From: Variovorax sp. UMC13
GTDB lineage: Bacteria > Pseudomonadota > Gammaproteobacteria > Burkholderiales > Burkholderiaceae_C
Reading direction: 5' to 3'
DNA length: 64,000 bases
Assembly (NCBI RefSeq): GCF_014170375.1
Contig: NZ_LZZW01000033.1
Span: 1-64,000 of the forward strand
Part shown: positions 54,574 through 63,743 of the stretch, piece after piece
Numbering within the stretch: position 1 is the first letter of the stretch
How the letters are laid out: each line of letters opens with the position of its first letter
The notes under the pieces: generated by a model
What the model was told of the DNA's origin: nothing
What the model saw: only the letters and a program-made list of their open reading frames with translations
Databases searched by the model: none
Made by a program: the position numbers and the translations under genes

Positions 54574-55932
54574 TCAACCGAGCCTGACCCGCCGGACGGC
54601 GGTGCGACCGAACAGCAGACCGAGCGCGGCCCACAGTCCCAAACCGAGCATTTGCTGTACCGGCGATACGGACTCCGTCACCCCGGGCTCGAAGCGCGGC
54701 TGTCTCGCAAAATCCTCCGAGCCGAAACGCAGCTCTTTGAAGAGAAAAGTGTAGTAAAAGCTGCGCAGCCGAGCATGAAACGCCGAGATTCGATCCTGGT
54801 AGGCGAGTTGCGCTTGCAGATCCGTTGCCGCCTGTCGGTGCAGCGCCGCCTGCACGCCGACGCCTGGCAGCAACCACCCCAAGCGCTCCGTCCAGCGCTG
54901 GCGCGTGAGCAATCCTTGACGATAGGCCGCAACCTGCGGCGCCACGCTCTCGTCGCCGAGTTGTTGGAACGCGTAGTACCACTTCCAGTGAAATCCAGCT
55001 GGCAAGGGCGCTGTGTCTTGCCATTGCGGGTGCGTGCGGAAGAACCTCGCCATCGTGTCCTCCCGCGGCAGATCCCACGCGGCATGGACCGTCTGGCGCT
55101 GCGCCAGCATCAGTTCGACGCCTTCCCCCACCGGGACCGCGCGCGCCAGCGCAGCGTTGGCGAGGGTCGGCACGATGAGCGTCAGCACGGCCCAGCAGCC
55201 CATCAGCGCCGTGGCATTGGCCACTGAACTGCCGCCGCGCGTGACCACGACGAGCGCCAGTCCTGTCCAGAACGCCAGATAGGCAGCCGTGCTCAGCAAT
55301 GTTGTGGCCAGCGCCATCCATGTCATGCCATTGGCCAGTGCGCCCACTAGCACAGGTAGCACCAACCCCGCGAAGACCAGACCCGCTCGCAAGCCTGCGC
55401 GACGCAGCCAGAGCCTCGGCGCGGCACTCGGCATCGCCAGCAAGGTGCTCAGCCGGCCGGCTTGGCGCTCCCCCGATACCAGGTCATGCAGCAACGCCAC
55501 GATGAACAGCGGCGCGAGATAAACGAGCACGAAAGCGAAGTCAAAGCGCCCCGCAAGCGCGAGTTCCGGATTGAAGCTCTCACCTTCGTGCAGCTGCGCC
55601 TGCAACGCCAGCGCGCGCACGCGCAGTACATAGGGCGATACGTCGCGCAGGCCGATCGCAAGAAAAGCTGCACTTGAAGGCGGATCCCATGTGGTCTGGA
55701 ATGTGTAGTACGCCGCCGAGCCCGCGTCAGCGCCTTGCACGTACTTGCGTGCCTGCGCATCCAGCTCCTCTTGTTGCAAAGCGGCCACGCGAGCAATGGT
55801 TGCGTGCTCACGCGCGACTTCGCATGTACCCGAAATCACTGCGAGCGCGGACAGCACCAGCAGTAAGGCCAGCGCCGCGAGCGCCAACCGCGAGCGCGAA
55901 AGAAGGCGCCATTCATGACCGAGCCAGCTCAT
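54574..55932 (-). CDS. ABC transporter permease, DUF3526 type (second)
   Basis: The protein has 452 residues from the ATG at 55932, overlapping the preceding permease stop (ATGA). A large periplasmic loop follows TM1 (SRLALAALALLLVLSALAVISGT). TM segments lie at about 135-155 (FAFVLVYLAPLFIVALLHDLV), 182-200, 205-225, 235-252 and 425-450. The SGERQAGRLSTLLAM motif is typical of ABC-2-type permeases with DUF3526. It forms a heterodimeric exporter or extracting pump with the permease at 55929 and the ATPase at 57353. Confidence 0.87.
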   Translation of the reverse strand: MSWLGHEWRLLSRSRLALAALALLLVLSALAVISGTCEVAREHATIARVAALQQEELDAQARKYVQGADAGSAAYYTFQTTWDPPSSAAFLAIGLRDVSPYVLRVRALALQAQLHEGESFNPELALAGRFDFAFVLVYLAPLFIVALLHDLVSGERQAGRLSTLLAMPSAAPRLWLRRAGLRAGLVFAGLVLPVLVGALANGMTWMALATTLLSTAAYLAFWTGLALVVVTRGGSSVANATALMGCWAVLTLIVPTLANAALARAVPVGEGVELMLAQRQTVHAAWDLPREDTMARFFRTHPQWQDTAPLPAGFHWKWYYAFQQLGDESVAPQVAAYRQGLLTRQRWTERLGWLLPGVGVQAALHRQAATDLQAQLAYQDRISAFHARLRSFYYTFLFKELRFGSEDFARQPRFEPGVTESVSPVQQMLGLGLWAALGLLFGRTAVRRVRLG

Positions 55933-57356
55933 CTTGCGGCTCTCCCGAGACGGCGGGTGGCGAGCGCAAGCAACCCAGTCAGGGCCGCGAGCCACGCAAG
56001 CAAAACGATCGCGCCCGGCGTGGCCTGCCGCAATGGCTGCGAACTCGGCGCCGCTTCGAAATGAAAGTCGGCGACGCCATGCCAGTGCTGGCGATCGATG
56101 CGGTTGTCGCGGCTGGAGCGATCACCGGCGAAGCTGAGTTTCTCGGCCTGCATGCGGTTGAGCGTCTGCACCAGGTTGTAGCGATGCTGCTCGCCGGCTT
56201 CCGCGAAGCGTTGATAGCTGAGCAGGTCGGTGCCGGAAAGAGACATCGAAATGCGCCGCAGCGCAAGGGCCGGGCTGAGTAGCGCGAAGCTGTCGACTCG
56301 CCGCAGTTGCGCCTGCTGGCGCGCGAAGGCGTCGTTGGTGTAGCGCGCGAATAGCTCGCTTGTGAGGCGCTCACCTTCCATGCCGACCAGGCCTTTATAG
56401 TTGACCGGCAAATCCTCGATGCGCGAGACGCCATACGACGCGAGGATCTTCTTCTTGAAGTTGGCGAAGTACGGGTCGTTGGAGTTGTGGCCGTCGCCCA
56501 GAGCAGCGAGGTCGCGGGCCACGGCGATGTCGGTCTCCAGGCGCGTCGGCAGCGCATGGACGGAGGCCACGATTTCGGGCGCGAGCCGCGGCAGGAGGAT
56601 AACGCCGATAGCCCATGCCGCGAGCAAGGCGACGAGCGCATCGCGTCCGCGTCGGAAGAGCGCCGATGCAGCGACGATGCCGATGAGCCAGATCAACATC
56701 CACACCGCGTAGCCGGCGCTCAATGCTGCGGCAAGAACGCCGGAATCCGGCGTCTCCGTGGACATCCAGCCAAGCGCCGCGAAGGCCGGAAGCAGGACTA
56801 GCGCGGCGATGGCGCCGAGCGCAAGCAGCTTGCCGGTCAGGATCTGCCGAGGCCTCACGCCTTGCGCCAGCAACATGCGCAAGGTGCCGCGCTCCTGCTC
56901 GCGCGTCACCGAGGCATGCCCGATGAAAATCAGCAGCAGCGGGGACAGCACCTGTAAGACGAATGCGGGCGTCAGCTGGCCGAAGCGCAGCAGCAACGAA
57001 GACTGCCGCACGTCGCCGAAGTTTGCGCTGTTCTGACGATGCCCTTCGAGAAACAGCGTGTGGCCGGTGTAGGGGTCTACGCCGGAATCGAAAGCCGCCA
57101 GCGGATTCAGAGGCCTAAAAACGAAATGCCCGTAATGAACCATGCGATGCGGGTGTCGGTCGGGCTGGGCTTCGAACTCATGGTCGACCTGTGCCTGATG
57201 GTGCGCCCGCGCTTCGGCCGTCGCACGTCGGTTGTCCCATGACGTGAACGTGGCCACAGCGGCGAGAAGCAGCAGCAGGGAGAGGCCCAGCACGGCCACG
57301 CGGTCGCGACGCAGCAGCCGCCATTCTTCGCGCGCAATGCGCAGGGTCGGGCTCAT
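55929..57356 (-). CDS. ABC transporter permease, DUF3526 type (first)
   Basis: The protein has 475 residues: TM1 (VAVLGLSLLLLLAAVATFTSW), a large periplasmic domain, then VTREQERGTLRMLLAQGVRPRQILTGKLLALGAIAALVLLPAFAALG, the ABC-2 coupling region and TM pair, with later TMs GYAVWMLIWLIGIVAASALF and AWAIGVILLPRLAPEIVASV. DUF3526 permeases usually occur in pairs with one ATPase, as here. The three genes overlap by 4 nt each and form one operon. Confidence 0.87.
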   Translation of the reverse strand: MSPTLRIAREEWRLLRRDRVAVLGLSLLLLLAAVATFTSWDNRRATAEARAHHQAQVDHEFEAQPDRHPHRMVHYGHFVFRPLNPLAAFDSGVDPYTGHTLFLEGHRQNSANFGDVRQSSLLLRFGQLTPAFVLQVLSPLLLIFIGHASVTREQERGTLRMLLAQGVRPRQILTGKLLALGAIAALVLLPAFAALGWMSTETPDSGVLAAALSAGYAVWMLIWLIGIVAASALFRRGRDALVALLAAWAIGVILLPRLAPEIVASVHALPTRLETDIAVARDLAALGDGHNSNDPYFANFKKKILASYGVSRIEDLPVNYKGLVGMEGERLTSELFARYTNDAFARQQAQLRRVDSFALLSPALALRRISMSLSGTDLLSYQRFAEAGEQHRYNLVQTLNRMQAEKLSFAGDRSSRDNRIDRQHWHGVADFHFEAAPSSQPLRQATPGAIVLLAWLAALTGLLALATRRLGRAAR

Positions 57357-58111
57357 GTTGTCGACTCCTGGCCGGCGTAGCGACGGTGCAGTGCCCGCAC
57401 GTCGAAGCGCTCAGCGCTCGCAGAAGCCGCGACTTCCGCCAACAGCTTTCCGCCGCCGATGAAACCGATGCGGTCGGCTACGTCGGCCGCGCCAAGCAGG
57501 TCGTGTGTGACCATCAGGATTGAGACCCCCTGAGCCCGCAGCAGGCGCAGCAGCCGGCTGAACTCCGTGGTCGCATGCGGGTCCAGCCCCGAGGTCGGTT
57601 CGTCCAGCAGCAGCACCGGCACCCTGCGAGCGAGCGCCAATGCAATCGACACCTTCTGGCGCATGCCTTTCGAGAAGCCTGACACCCGCTGACCGTGCGC
57701 AGCTCTGTCGAGCCCGGCCATTGCCAGGGCGTCGTCAATCCCTTGCTCGGCCTGCGGCTGGCCTGCCAGATCGAGCAAATAGGCGACGTTCTCGCGGGCA
57801 CTCAGGTGCTCGTAAAGCGCGACGTTCTCGGGGATGTAAGCCAGCTGGCGCCGCGCCGCCGCGGGATCGGCGACACAGTCTGAGCCGTTTACGCGGACCC
57901 GTCCGGAAGCGGGCTCCACGAAGCCGAGGAAGAGGCTCAACGTTGTGGTCTTGCCGGCGCCGTTGCCTCCAAGCAGCGCGTAGATTTCGCCGCGCTCGAC
58001 GATCAGGTCGAGCCCGTTCAGGATAGTTCGCGAACCGAAGCCGGCCACAACGCTGGAGGCTTCGAGCGCGGGCGGCAACGCGGGATCGCGCGTGGGGGTG
58101 ATCCGCGTCAT
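57353..58111 (-). CDS. ABC transporter ATP-binding protein
   Basis: The protein has 252 residues. Walker A GGNGAGKTTTLSLFLG, Q-loop region AYIPENVALYEHLSARENVAYLL, signature VSGFSKGMRQKVSIALALA, Walker B VLLLDEPTSGLDPHA and H-loop MVTHDLLGAADVADRIGFIGGGKLLAE are all intact. It is most like ATPases of ABC-2 (NosF/CcmA-like) exporters and energises the two DUF3526 permeases downstream. It lies 28 bp after the TonB receptor stop on the same strand, so one transcription unit with the receptor is likely. Confidence 0.9.
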   Translation of the reverse strand: MTRITPTRDPALPPALEASSVVAGFGSRTILNGLDLIVERGEIYALLGGNGAGKTTTLSLFLGFVEPASGRVRVNGSDCVADPAAARRQLAYIPENVALYEHLSARENVAYLLDLAGQPQAEQGIDDALAMAGLDRAAHGQRVSGFSKGMRQKVSIALALARRVPVLLLDEPTSGLDPHATTEFSRLLRLLRAQGVSILMVTHDLLGAADVADRIGFIGGGKLLAEVAASASAERFDVRALHRRYAGQESTT

Positions 58112-58139
58112 GAGATGGAAGACTTCATGGCTGTAGGGC

Positions 58140-60302
58140 TCAGAACTTGGCCTGCAGGCCGACGGTGATGGCGCGCGGGCTGCCCGGCGTCACCCACACG
58201 CGGCTGTAGGAACTGGTGTAGTAGGTTTTGTCGAACAGGTTGTCCACGTCCAGCGTCAGGCGCAGTGCCGGAGTCAGGCGCCAGTACGCAACCAGCTTCG
58301 CGGTGGTGTAAGACGGCAGGTCGAAGGCGGCTGCGTTGGCATTGGCTTCGGCCTGCGTGCGGGCCTGGCCGAGGCGCTTGCCCACGTGCGTCACGCCGCC
58401 GCCGATGCCGTAGCGCTGGCCATTGGCTAGTGCATCTTCATAAACGGCGAGCACGCTGCCGTTAACGCGCGGCACGTTGAGAAGTTGGCCACCGACTTCA
58501 AGCGTATTGTCTTTAGCGATTTCCACGTCGTTGACCACAAGGCTGGCGTTGAGCCGCCAGTGCTTCGTGACCTGTCCGGCGAAGTCGATCTCGAGGCCCC
58601 GGCTGCGAATCTCTCCCGCAGAGATCGAGTAGCCGGTGTTGACCGGGTCAGCGGTCAGCACGTCGCGCTTGCGGATGTCGAAGAGCGCTGCGGTTGCACC
58701 TATGCGACGGTCCGCGCTTTCCCATTTGGTGCCGAGTTCCAGCGATCGCCCGTTTTCCGGCGCGAACGCGGCGGCCGCGAAATCGGAGCCGACGTTGAGT
58801 CGGAACGAGCGGCCTGCGTTGGCGAATAGAGTCCATTGTTCCGTCGGCAGCCAGCTGACGCCGATGCGTGGCGAGGTCGCGGATGGTTCCTGATTGGCTG
58901 TGACGTTCGTTTTCCGGTTGAGCAGAGACTGGCTGTAGTTGTCGACTCGCACGCCTGCAACCAGGCGCCATCCGGGTGCCAGCTTGATAGCGTCTTGGAG
59001 ATAGATCGCCGTATCCCGCTGGTGCTCAACCGTGTCGGTGTTAGGCGTCGGAACAGGCTGAAGTTGCCCATAGACCGGGTTAAAGACGTTGATGGCGTAA
59101 GGCCGTGGGCCGGTGGGGTTGACGCGCAGCATCAGCGTGTCCATCTTGAAGCGGAAGCTCTCGACACCGAAGAGCAATTCGTGTTCGATGGATCCGGTGT
59201 TGACGTTGCCTTGCAACTCCGCCTGCAGCGCAATGTCGTCGGAGTCGTAGTTGCGGAACCGGCGCTGGCGCGTCAAGTCGCCATTGGACTGAAGCGCGGT
59301 TGCTTCAGTGGAGAAGCCGTTCACGGAAGTTCCGCGCCAGGACAAGCCCAACCGGCTGCGCCAGGTCGAATTCCATTCGTGGGAAAGAATGAACTGATGC
59401 GTCTGGTTCTGTACCGTCACATCGCCATCAGCAGGTTCGCCGAGGAAGCGTGTGCGCGCAATCGCACCCAGGCTGTTGTTGACCGCGACAACGCCGCGGT
59501 CCAGTGGCGTCTGATGGCGCAGGTACTCGCCGGTGTATTCCAGCAGCGTGTCGCGCCCTAGCTTCCAGGTGAATGCGGGTGCGATGACTTGCCGTTTGGC
59601 GCCGATGTAGTCACGAAAGCTGTCGCGGTCCTCGACCGCCACGTTCAGGCGATACGCGAAGTTGTCGCCGACGGGGCCCGTGCTGTCGAAAGCGCCGCGC
59701 TTCTGGCCGTAGCTGCCCACATAGCCTTCCACCGCATTGGCCGCTTTCCACTGCGGGCTCTTCGAGACGATGTTGAGCGTGCCGCCGGGCTCGCTGCTGC
59801 CGTAGAGCGCGGCGGCCGTTCCTTTCAGGAACTCGATTCGCTCGACGCCGGCCAGATCGCGCGGTGCATTGAAACCGCGGTTGGACGAAAAGCCGTTGAG
59901 CAGCGTCGCCATGCCGGTGTTTTCGTTCCCGGGCAGGCCACGGATCGCGATGTTGTCCCAGAGGCCGCCGAAGTTGTTCTGACGAGAGACACCGCCCACG
60001 TAGTCCAGCACGTCGTCGAGCTTGGTAGCTCCCAGGTCGTCTATGGCCTGGCGCGTGACGATGCGAACAGACTGCGGCAGTTCGCGCAGCGGAAGGTTGG
60101 TCTTGGCCCCTGCCGCTTCATCCGAGTGATAGGCGCCGGATTCCGTTCGGCCGACGACCTCGATGGTCGACAAGGTGGCGTCGGCTCGCGCCATCGATGT
60201 CTGGGAGAAGGCCGGCCCCGCAAGCAGGGCTGAGATGGCGATGGCGAGCGGAGGCAGGCCGAACGCAGGAGCACGTGTGCCCGTCGAGTGGATGGAGGTC
60301 AT
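58140..60302 (-). CDS. TonB-dependent outer-membrane receptor (siderophore/metallophore type)
   Basis: The protein has 720 residues from the ATG at 60302; the longer frame upstream adds a Cys/Arg-rich stretch without support. A signal peptide (AIAISALLAGPAFSQ) is followed by TLSTIEVVGRTESGAY (TonB box region), the plug (LPQSVRIVTRQAIDDLGATKLDDVLDYVGGVSRQNNFGG, IAIRGLPGNENTGMATLLNGFSSN, RIEFLKGTAAALYGSSEPGGTLNIVSK) and a 22-strand barrel ending TVGLQAKF. The type is that of ferric-siderophore receptors. Neighbouring decayed cobW and fur-family genes suggest zinc or another metal instead of iron, but this is inference. Confidence 0.92.
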   Translation of the reverse strand: MTSIHSTGTRAPAFGLPPLAIAISALLAGPAFSQTSMARADATLSTIEVVGRTESGAYHSDEAAGAKTNLPLRELPQSVRIVTRQAIDDLGATKLDDVLDYVGGVSRQNNFGGLWDNIAIRGLPGNENTGMATLLNGFSSNRGFNAPRDLAGVERIEFLKGTAAALYGSSEPGGTLNIVSKSPQWKAANAVEGYVGSYGQKRGAFDSTGPVGDNFAYRLNVAVEDRDSFRDYIGAKRQVIAPAFTWKLGRDTLLEYTGEYLRHQTPLDRGVVAVNNSLGAIARTRFLGEPADGDVTVQNQTHQFILSHEWNSTWRSRLGLSWRGTSVNGFSTEATALQSNGDLTRQRRFRNYDSDDIALQAELQGNVNTGSIEHELLFGVESFRFKMDTLMLRVNPTGPRPYAINVFNPVYGQLQPVPTPNTDTVEHQRDTAIYLQDAIKLAPGWRLVAGVRVDNYSQSLLNRKTNVTANQEPSATSPRIGVSWLPTEQWTLFANAGRSFRLNVGSDFAAAAFAPENGRSLELGTKWESADRRIGATAALFDIRKRDVLTADPVNTGYSISAGEIRSRGLEIDFAGQVTKHWRLNASLVVNDVEIAKDNTLEVGGQLLNVPRVNGSVLAVYEDALANGQRYGIGGGVTHVGKRLGQARTQAEANANAAAFDLPSYTTAKLVAYWRLTPALRLTLDVDNLFDKTYYTSSYSRVWVTPGSPRAITVGLQAKF

Positions 60303-60437
60303 GAAAAAGCAGTCGATGGACGGTCCCGGCGCGCGATCACAGGCGCGGCATGGCACAAAGGCGGATGCGCTGCCGATGCCCGTGGGCGTCGGACAGCTCG
60401 AAGAAAGATGGGGGTGAACCCGCCGGTGCGGCAGGCG

Positions 60438-60815
60438 TCAGCTCAAGGTCGGGGGATCGCGCGCGGCGAAGCACCAAGGGCCGGTACTCGGCACGAAAGC
60501 CGCCGGGACCGGAGGCGATCGCCGGGCCGTGTGGTCGGACCTTTCGGCCAGCGAAACCGCAGCCATGGGCAGCGCGGTGGCCTGCTGTCCGAAGGCTTGG
60601 CACCAGGCACACACATCGCGTACTTCTTCGCCTTGCTCCGAGGCCAGGATGTCCTTGTCGGTTGACGAATTCCCTGCCTGGACAACGTCCGGCCCGACCT
60701 GTTGCAGGTGCTTCGCATCGTGCATCGGCATGCCGACGGCCGTGTTGAAGAACACGGCCAGGAGCAGAAGTCGAAGCAGGAAGGAAGACATGGGCAGGCT
60801 GGAGGCGCGGATCAT
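60438..60815 (-). CDS. DUF2946-like small exported protein
   Basis: The protein has 125 residues from the ATG at 60815, or 117 from the ATG at 60791 ([30 protein letters not shown], a signal peptide). It contains MHDAKH and CAWCQAF, a CxxC pair with nearby His that may bind metal, and a Pro/Ala-rich tail. DUF2946 proteins are often encoded next to TonB receptors for copper or other metals. The gene lies 135 bp upstream of the receptor on the same strand. Function is not known. Confidence 0.7.
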   Translation of the reverse strand: MIRASSLPMSSFLLRLLLLAVFFNTAVGMPMHDAKHLQQVGPDVVQAGNSSTDKDILASEQGEEVRDVCAWCQAFGQQATALPMAAVSLAERSDHTARRSPPVPAAFVPSTGPWCFAARDPPTLS

Positions 60816-60822
60816 CCGTGTC

Positions 60823-60996
60823 TCAACCGCGAGAGACGCGCAGACTAGGGCGCGCTGCGTCGATGTTGACCTCGCTCATGTCGTTGACGATCACTGCGAC
60901 TTGGCGGCCCTCACGATTGTTCAGGATGTGGTCGAGCAAGGTGGTTTTGCCGGCGCCACGGAAGCCGCACAGCACGGTCACGGGAAGGCGTTTCAT
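60823..60996 (-). pseudogene. CobW/COG0523 GTPase, N-terminal fragment (57 aa)
   Basis: The ATG at 60996 begins [27 protein letters not shown], then [20 protein letters not shown], the Walker A and first switch region of COG0523 metal chaperones. After VNIDAAR the frame runs into unrelated residues and stops at 60823. Family members are 300-400 residues and need the CxCC metal-binding motif, which is absent here. The gene is truncated and lies directly below a Zur-like box. Confidence 0.8.
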
Positions 60997-61004
60997 GAAT
61001 TTTT

Positions 61005-61026
61005 AATTGATATTATATTATCAATT
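61005..61026. promoter_or_regulatory. Zur-like operator palindrome
   Basis: The dyad AATTGATA-N6-TATCAATT (61005-61012 and 61019-61026) has a TA-rich core (GATATTATATTATC), close to known Zur boxes of GTTATA-TATAAC type. It lies 9 bp above the cobW fragment and overlaps the end of the broken fur-family gene. cobW genes are often under Zur. The match is by eye only. Confidence 0.5.
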
Positions 61027-61465
61027 AGACCATATGATGGCTGCTACGTCGGGGCGTGTTTCTTCTTTTTTCCCGTTTGCTAGGCGAAGCGGCGAGGCCC
61101 TTGCCGAAGTCGGCGCAAAGACCGTACAACGTGATCTCGTGTGACTCCACTTTGAACCCACGGGGAGCGAGGGCCGCGAAATCGCCCAGGCACTGGTGGA
61201 CATCGAAAACACTTCCACGAGCGCCACTGGAAATGATGGTGGTGTCCGTGGTGGGCAGTTTCGAATCGCGGCGCCTCGCCAGGCAGTTCGACCAGGCGAA
61301 CATCCAATCCTTGACCAACAACTTGAGGTCGCAGTAAACGGTCGCCAGCCCGAAGCCGGGCACCGTGTGCTGCGCGCGCTCTTGGATTGCAAGCGGAAGC
61401 AGCGGGAGCGACGAATCGGTCACAACCGCGCGAATGACAGTTCGCTGCCGCATGCCTCGCTGCAA
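61025..61465 (-). pseudogene. Fur-family (Zur-like) regulator, frameshifted
   Basis: The 146-codon frame starts with RQRTVIRAVVTDSSLPLLPLAIQERAQHTVPGFGLATVYCDLKLLV, a Fur-family winged helix. Near residue 54 the homology jumps to another frame (VRLVELPGEAPRFETAHHGHHHHFQ). It then returns to the first frame as VFDVHQCLGDFAALAPRGFKVESHEITLYGLCAD. Two shifts are therefore present. The structural-zinc CxxC after FQ is lost: the first Cys is TGG (Trp) and the second region has bases deleted. The DNA-binding and metal-binding parts can no longer be on one protein. Confidence 0.75.
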
Positions 61466-61508
61466 AGGCGCGGCAGCTTCCTTTTTCAGAACAAGAGCTC
61501 TCTTTCGC

Positions 61509-62210
61509 TCAAGATTTCAGCGGCAGCATCCCGTCGCGCAGCATCCCCACGCCCAGTTCATACACGCCGTCCCAGACGATCTGCACGCCCAGGCACAGCA
61601 GGATGAAAGCCGACAGCCGCAGGAAGATCACCGAGCCCGCCTCGCCGAGCGGCTTGAGCAGTCGCTGCGCGTAGCGAAAGGCCAGGTACAGCAGCACGCC
61701 GACGGTCAGCAGCGCCAGCACGCCGCCGCCCATCCGCGCCAGTGACAGCGACAGCCGCGCGTCGGCCAGCGACACACCAACCGTGATGGCGGCTGCGATC
61801 GAGCCGGGTCCGCAACTGACCGGGAAGGTGAGCGGATAGAAGGCCTGGCGCCGCGCCATGTCGGGCGTGAAGCTCTCGGCCAGCTCGGTGCGGCTGTCTA
61901 CTGTGGCTTGCGTGGCGGTGAGTAGTCGCCAGGCCGTGGCCGCCACGAACATGCCGCCGCCCACGCGCACGATGGGCAGAGAGATGCCGAAGAACTCCAG
62001 CACGTAGGAGCCGACCAGCATCGCGCCCAGCAACAGCCAGAACATGTTGCGTGCGATGCGGCGCGCCAGCAGCGCGCGCGTGGCCGGGGATGCACCCTCG
62101 GTCAGGCCCAGGAAGATGGGCGCCGTGGCGGCCGGGTTCAGGATCGGCAACAGAGCGGCAATGACGAAGAGAAAGCTCTTGCCGAAGGCGCCCAGAAGTT
62201 CAAGTGTCAC
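61509..62210 (-). CDS. MarC-family (UPF0056) inner-membrane protein
   Basis: The protein has 233 residues with six hydrophobic segments. Signatures are SFLFVIAALLPILNPAATAPIFLGLTEG, the GGGMFVAATAWRLL loop, YPLTFPVSCGPGSIAAAITVG and the C-terminal RLSAFILLCLGVQIVWDGV. MarC proteins are membrane proteins of unclear transport role, once linked to antibiotic resistance. It is a probable single-gene unit; the start at 62210 has MTLELLGAFGKSF. Confidence 0.9.
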   Translation of the reverse strand: MTLELLGAFGKSFLFVIAALLPILNPAATAPIFLGLTEGASPATRALLARRIARNMFWLLLGAMLVGSYVLEFFGISLPIVRVGGGMFVAATAWRLLTATQATVDSRTELAESFTPDMARRQAFYPLTFPVSCGPGSIAAAITVGVSLADARLSLSLARMGGGVLALLTVGVLLYLAFRYAQRLLKPLGEAGSVIFLRLSAFILLCLGVQIVWDGVYELGVGMLRDGMLPLKS

Positions 62211-62222
62211 TGCGTTCCTGTG

Positions 62223-62573
62223 TCAGGGTGTGGGGGGTGTGTGGTCGACGAACTCGCGCACGCGCCGACGCAGCGCGCACTCGCGGCGCTTCTCTTCTTC
62301 GTGGTCTTCGCGCAGGCCGCGCCACAGCGCGATGGCCATCAGCACGATCACGCCCACAAGAGGCATGCGACGACGATGGTCGCGGTCTGAGCCGACTTGA
62401 GCCCGCAGGCCAGCAGGCCAGCAGGCCAGCAGCAGACTGATGGCGATGCCCGAGATCAGCACGCCCCAGGCGAACTTCACGCGCGCGCTGGGATTATCGT
62501 TAACGCCGGTGCTCATCATGCCCAGCACAAACACGGCGGAGTTGCCCGAGGTCACGAAGAACACAACGACCAC
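62223..62573 (-). pseudogene. BCCT (choline/betaine) transporter, C-terminal fragment
   Basis: The frame begins inside the family at VVVFFVTSGNSAVFVLGMMSTG, then NPSARVKFAWGVLISGIAISLLL, and ends with IALWRGLREDHEEEKRRECALRRRVREFVDHTP, the end of BetT-like carriers. Between them the frame is wrong: GLKSAQTATIVVA is found one frame over, so two compensating shifts are present. One coincides with a threefold 8-bp repeat (GGCCAGCA, about 62408-62431). Everything upstream of the last TM segments is missing. Confidence 0.75.
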
Positions 62574-63102
62574 CGAGCGAAAAGGCTTGGATCATGCTGG
62601 TTCGGAATCGCAAATGCGAAGAACTCTCGGCCGTCATGTAGCCGCACGCTGTCGTGCTCAGAGCATCCGTAGTTCTCCCCAGCACCGTTGTGGCGTGAAT
62701 CCAGGCCGCGAAAAGCGCGCTCAGCGCGCGCCAACGGTTGCCTCGTCGGGCCTCGATGAATCCAATGTTTGCCATTACTGCTTCCCTTGCTCGATTCCTC
62801 CACCGTCACGCCCTGCAGGCCCCCCGGCCTGGATGTCGAGCTTGGTGCGGCTCAAGCAGGACAGGATCAGCGCGGATGGCGACGGCCAGAAAGCGAAGGA
62901 CTTGATAGCGCTCAAGGTTGATGCATCCAAACTGGAAGGAGGAGTCGAAGGTTCGGCTGGCCCAATCCTGCCACGGATCCTCGTCACGTTCGGGTACGTT
63001 AGCTAGCCTTGGACTTTGATCCTCCGAATGACCTGCGCCACCCAGCTTATCCTGCAGGTTTGCGGCACACATTCGCCGTGCGCTTTCAGAGGAATTCATC
63101 GT
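62574..63102. other. Gene-poor stretch after BCCT relic
   Basis: Only short frames of 60-100 codons with no family features lie here on both strands. The left part may include debris of the deleted BCCT gene. No repeat or IS terminus was recognised. Confidence 0.35.
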
Positions 63103-63237
63103 ATGAAGGCCTTGCACTTCATCGTTTTAGTGATTGTTGGTGGCATGTTGTTTCTTGTGATGAGAGGGTTTTCTTCCGCGTGGGCTCTGCTTGAGCTGGC
63201 TTGGTCGACGATTTTCGGCTTAGTCAACCGCTTCTGA
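63103..63237 (+). CDS. Small single-pass membrane protein (44 aa)
   Basis: The ATG at 63103 (MKALHFIVLVIVGGMLFLVM) has a good AGAGGA about 7-12 bp upstream. The product is 44 residues with a single N-terminal hydrophobic segment and a second Trp/Leu-rich part (SSAWALLELAWSTIFGLVNRF). Small proteins of this size are often missed. Function is unknown. Confidence 0.5.
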   Translation: MKALHFIVLVIVGGMLFLVMRGFSSAWALLELAWSTIFGLVNRF

Positions 63238-63743
63238 TCTTGGGCAGCAACGGCCTGGGACGAAGCCTGTCCGTTGCTCGTGCCACGCGGCTGACGGCTC
63301 GCTGCGGGTCAAGACTGATTGGCAGCGTTTGCGTGAGTCCCTTTGATTGCGCCTGCGTCCGGCGGATCAGTCTTGGTCGATCCTGAGTCCGGTCCTGGCC
63401 CGGTGTAGCCGCTCGCGACGCCGTCGCGAATGAGCCCAACGCGGCCGTTCCAATACGCTCTAGGGCGCAGCCAGTCGTGCCGCAGCCGTGAAGCAACGCT
63501 TCGTTGCTGTCGTCCTTGGCCGACTCGCGTCAGTCATCAAGCACGAACTTCTCGGCGGGCACGACGGTCTCGCGCTTGTCGGCCATCAGGAGCCGGCGCG
63601 CGCGGTTCAAGCAGGGAGCACTCCGCTGTTGCCACGAAGGCCCGGATTCGGGCGGCGACCTCGAGCGGCCCGGTATGTCAGCGCCGTCGTCGAGGTAAAC
63701 GGTGCCCAGGAACGGGTGGCGGGAAGCGCGTAACCGATCTCGC
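63238..63743. other. Unassigned stretch
   Basis: Several 60-128-codon frames overlap on both strands without family features. The minus-strand frame 63530-63778 ends RARRLLMADKRETVVPAEKFVLDD, which looks protein-like, but its upstream half does not, and it overlaps the next gene by 35 bp. It could be a frameshifted small gene. Confidence 0.3.
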
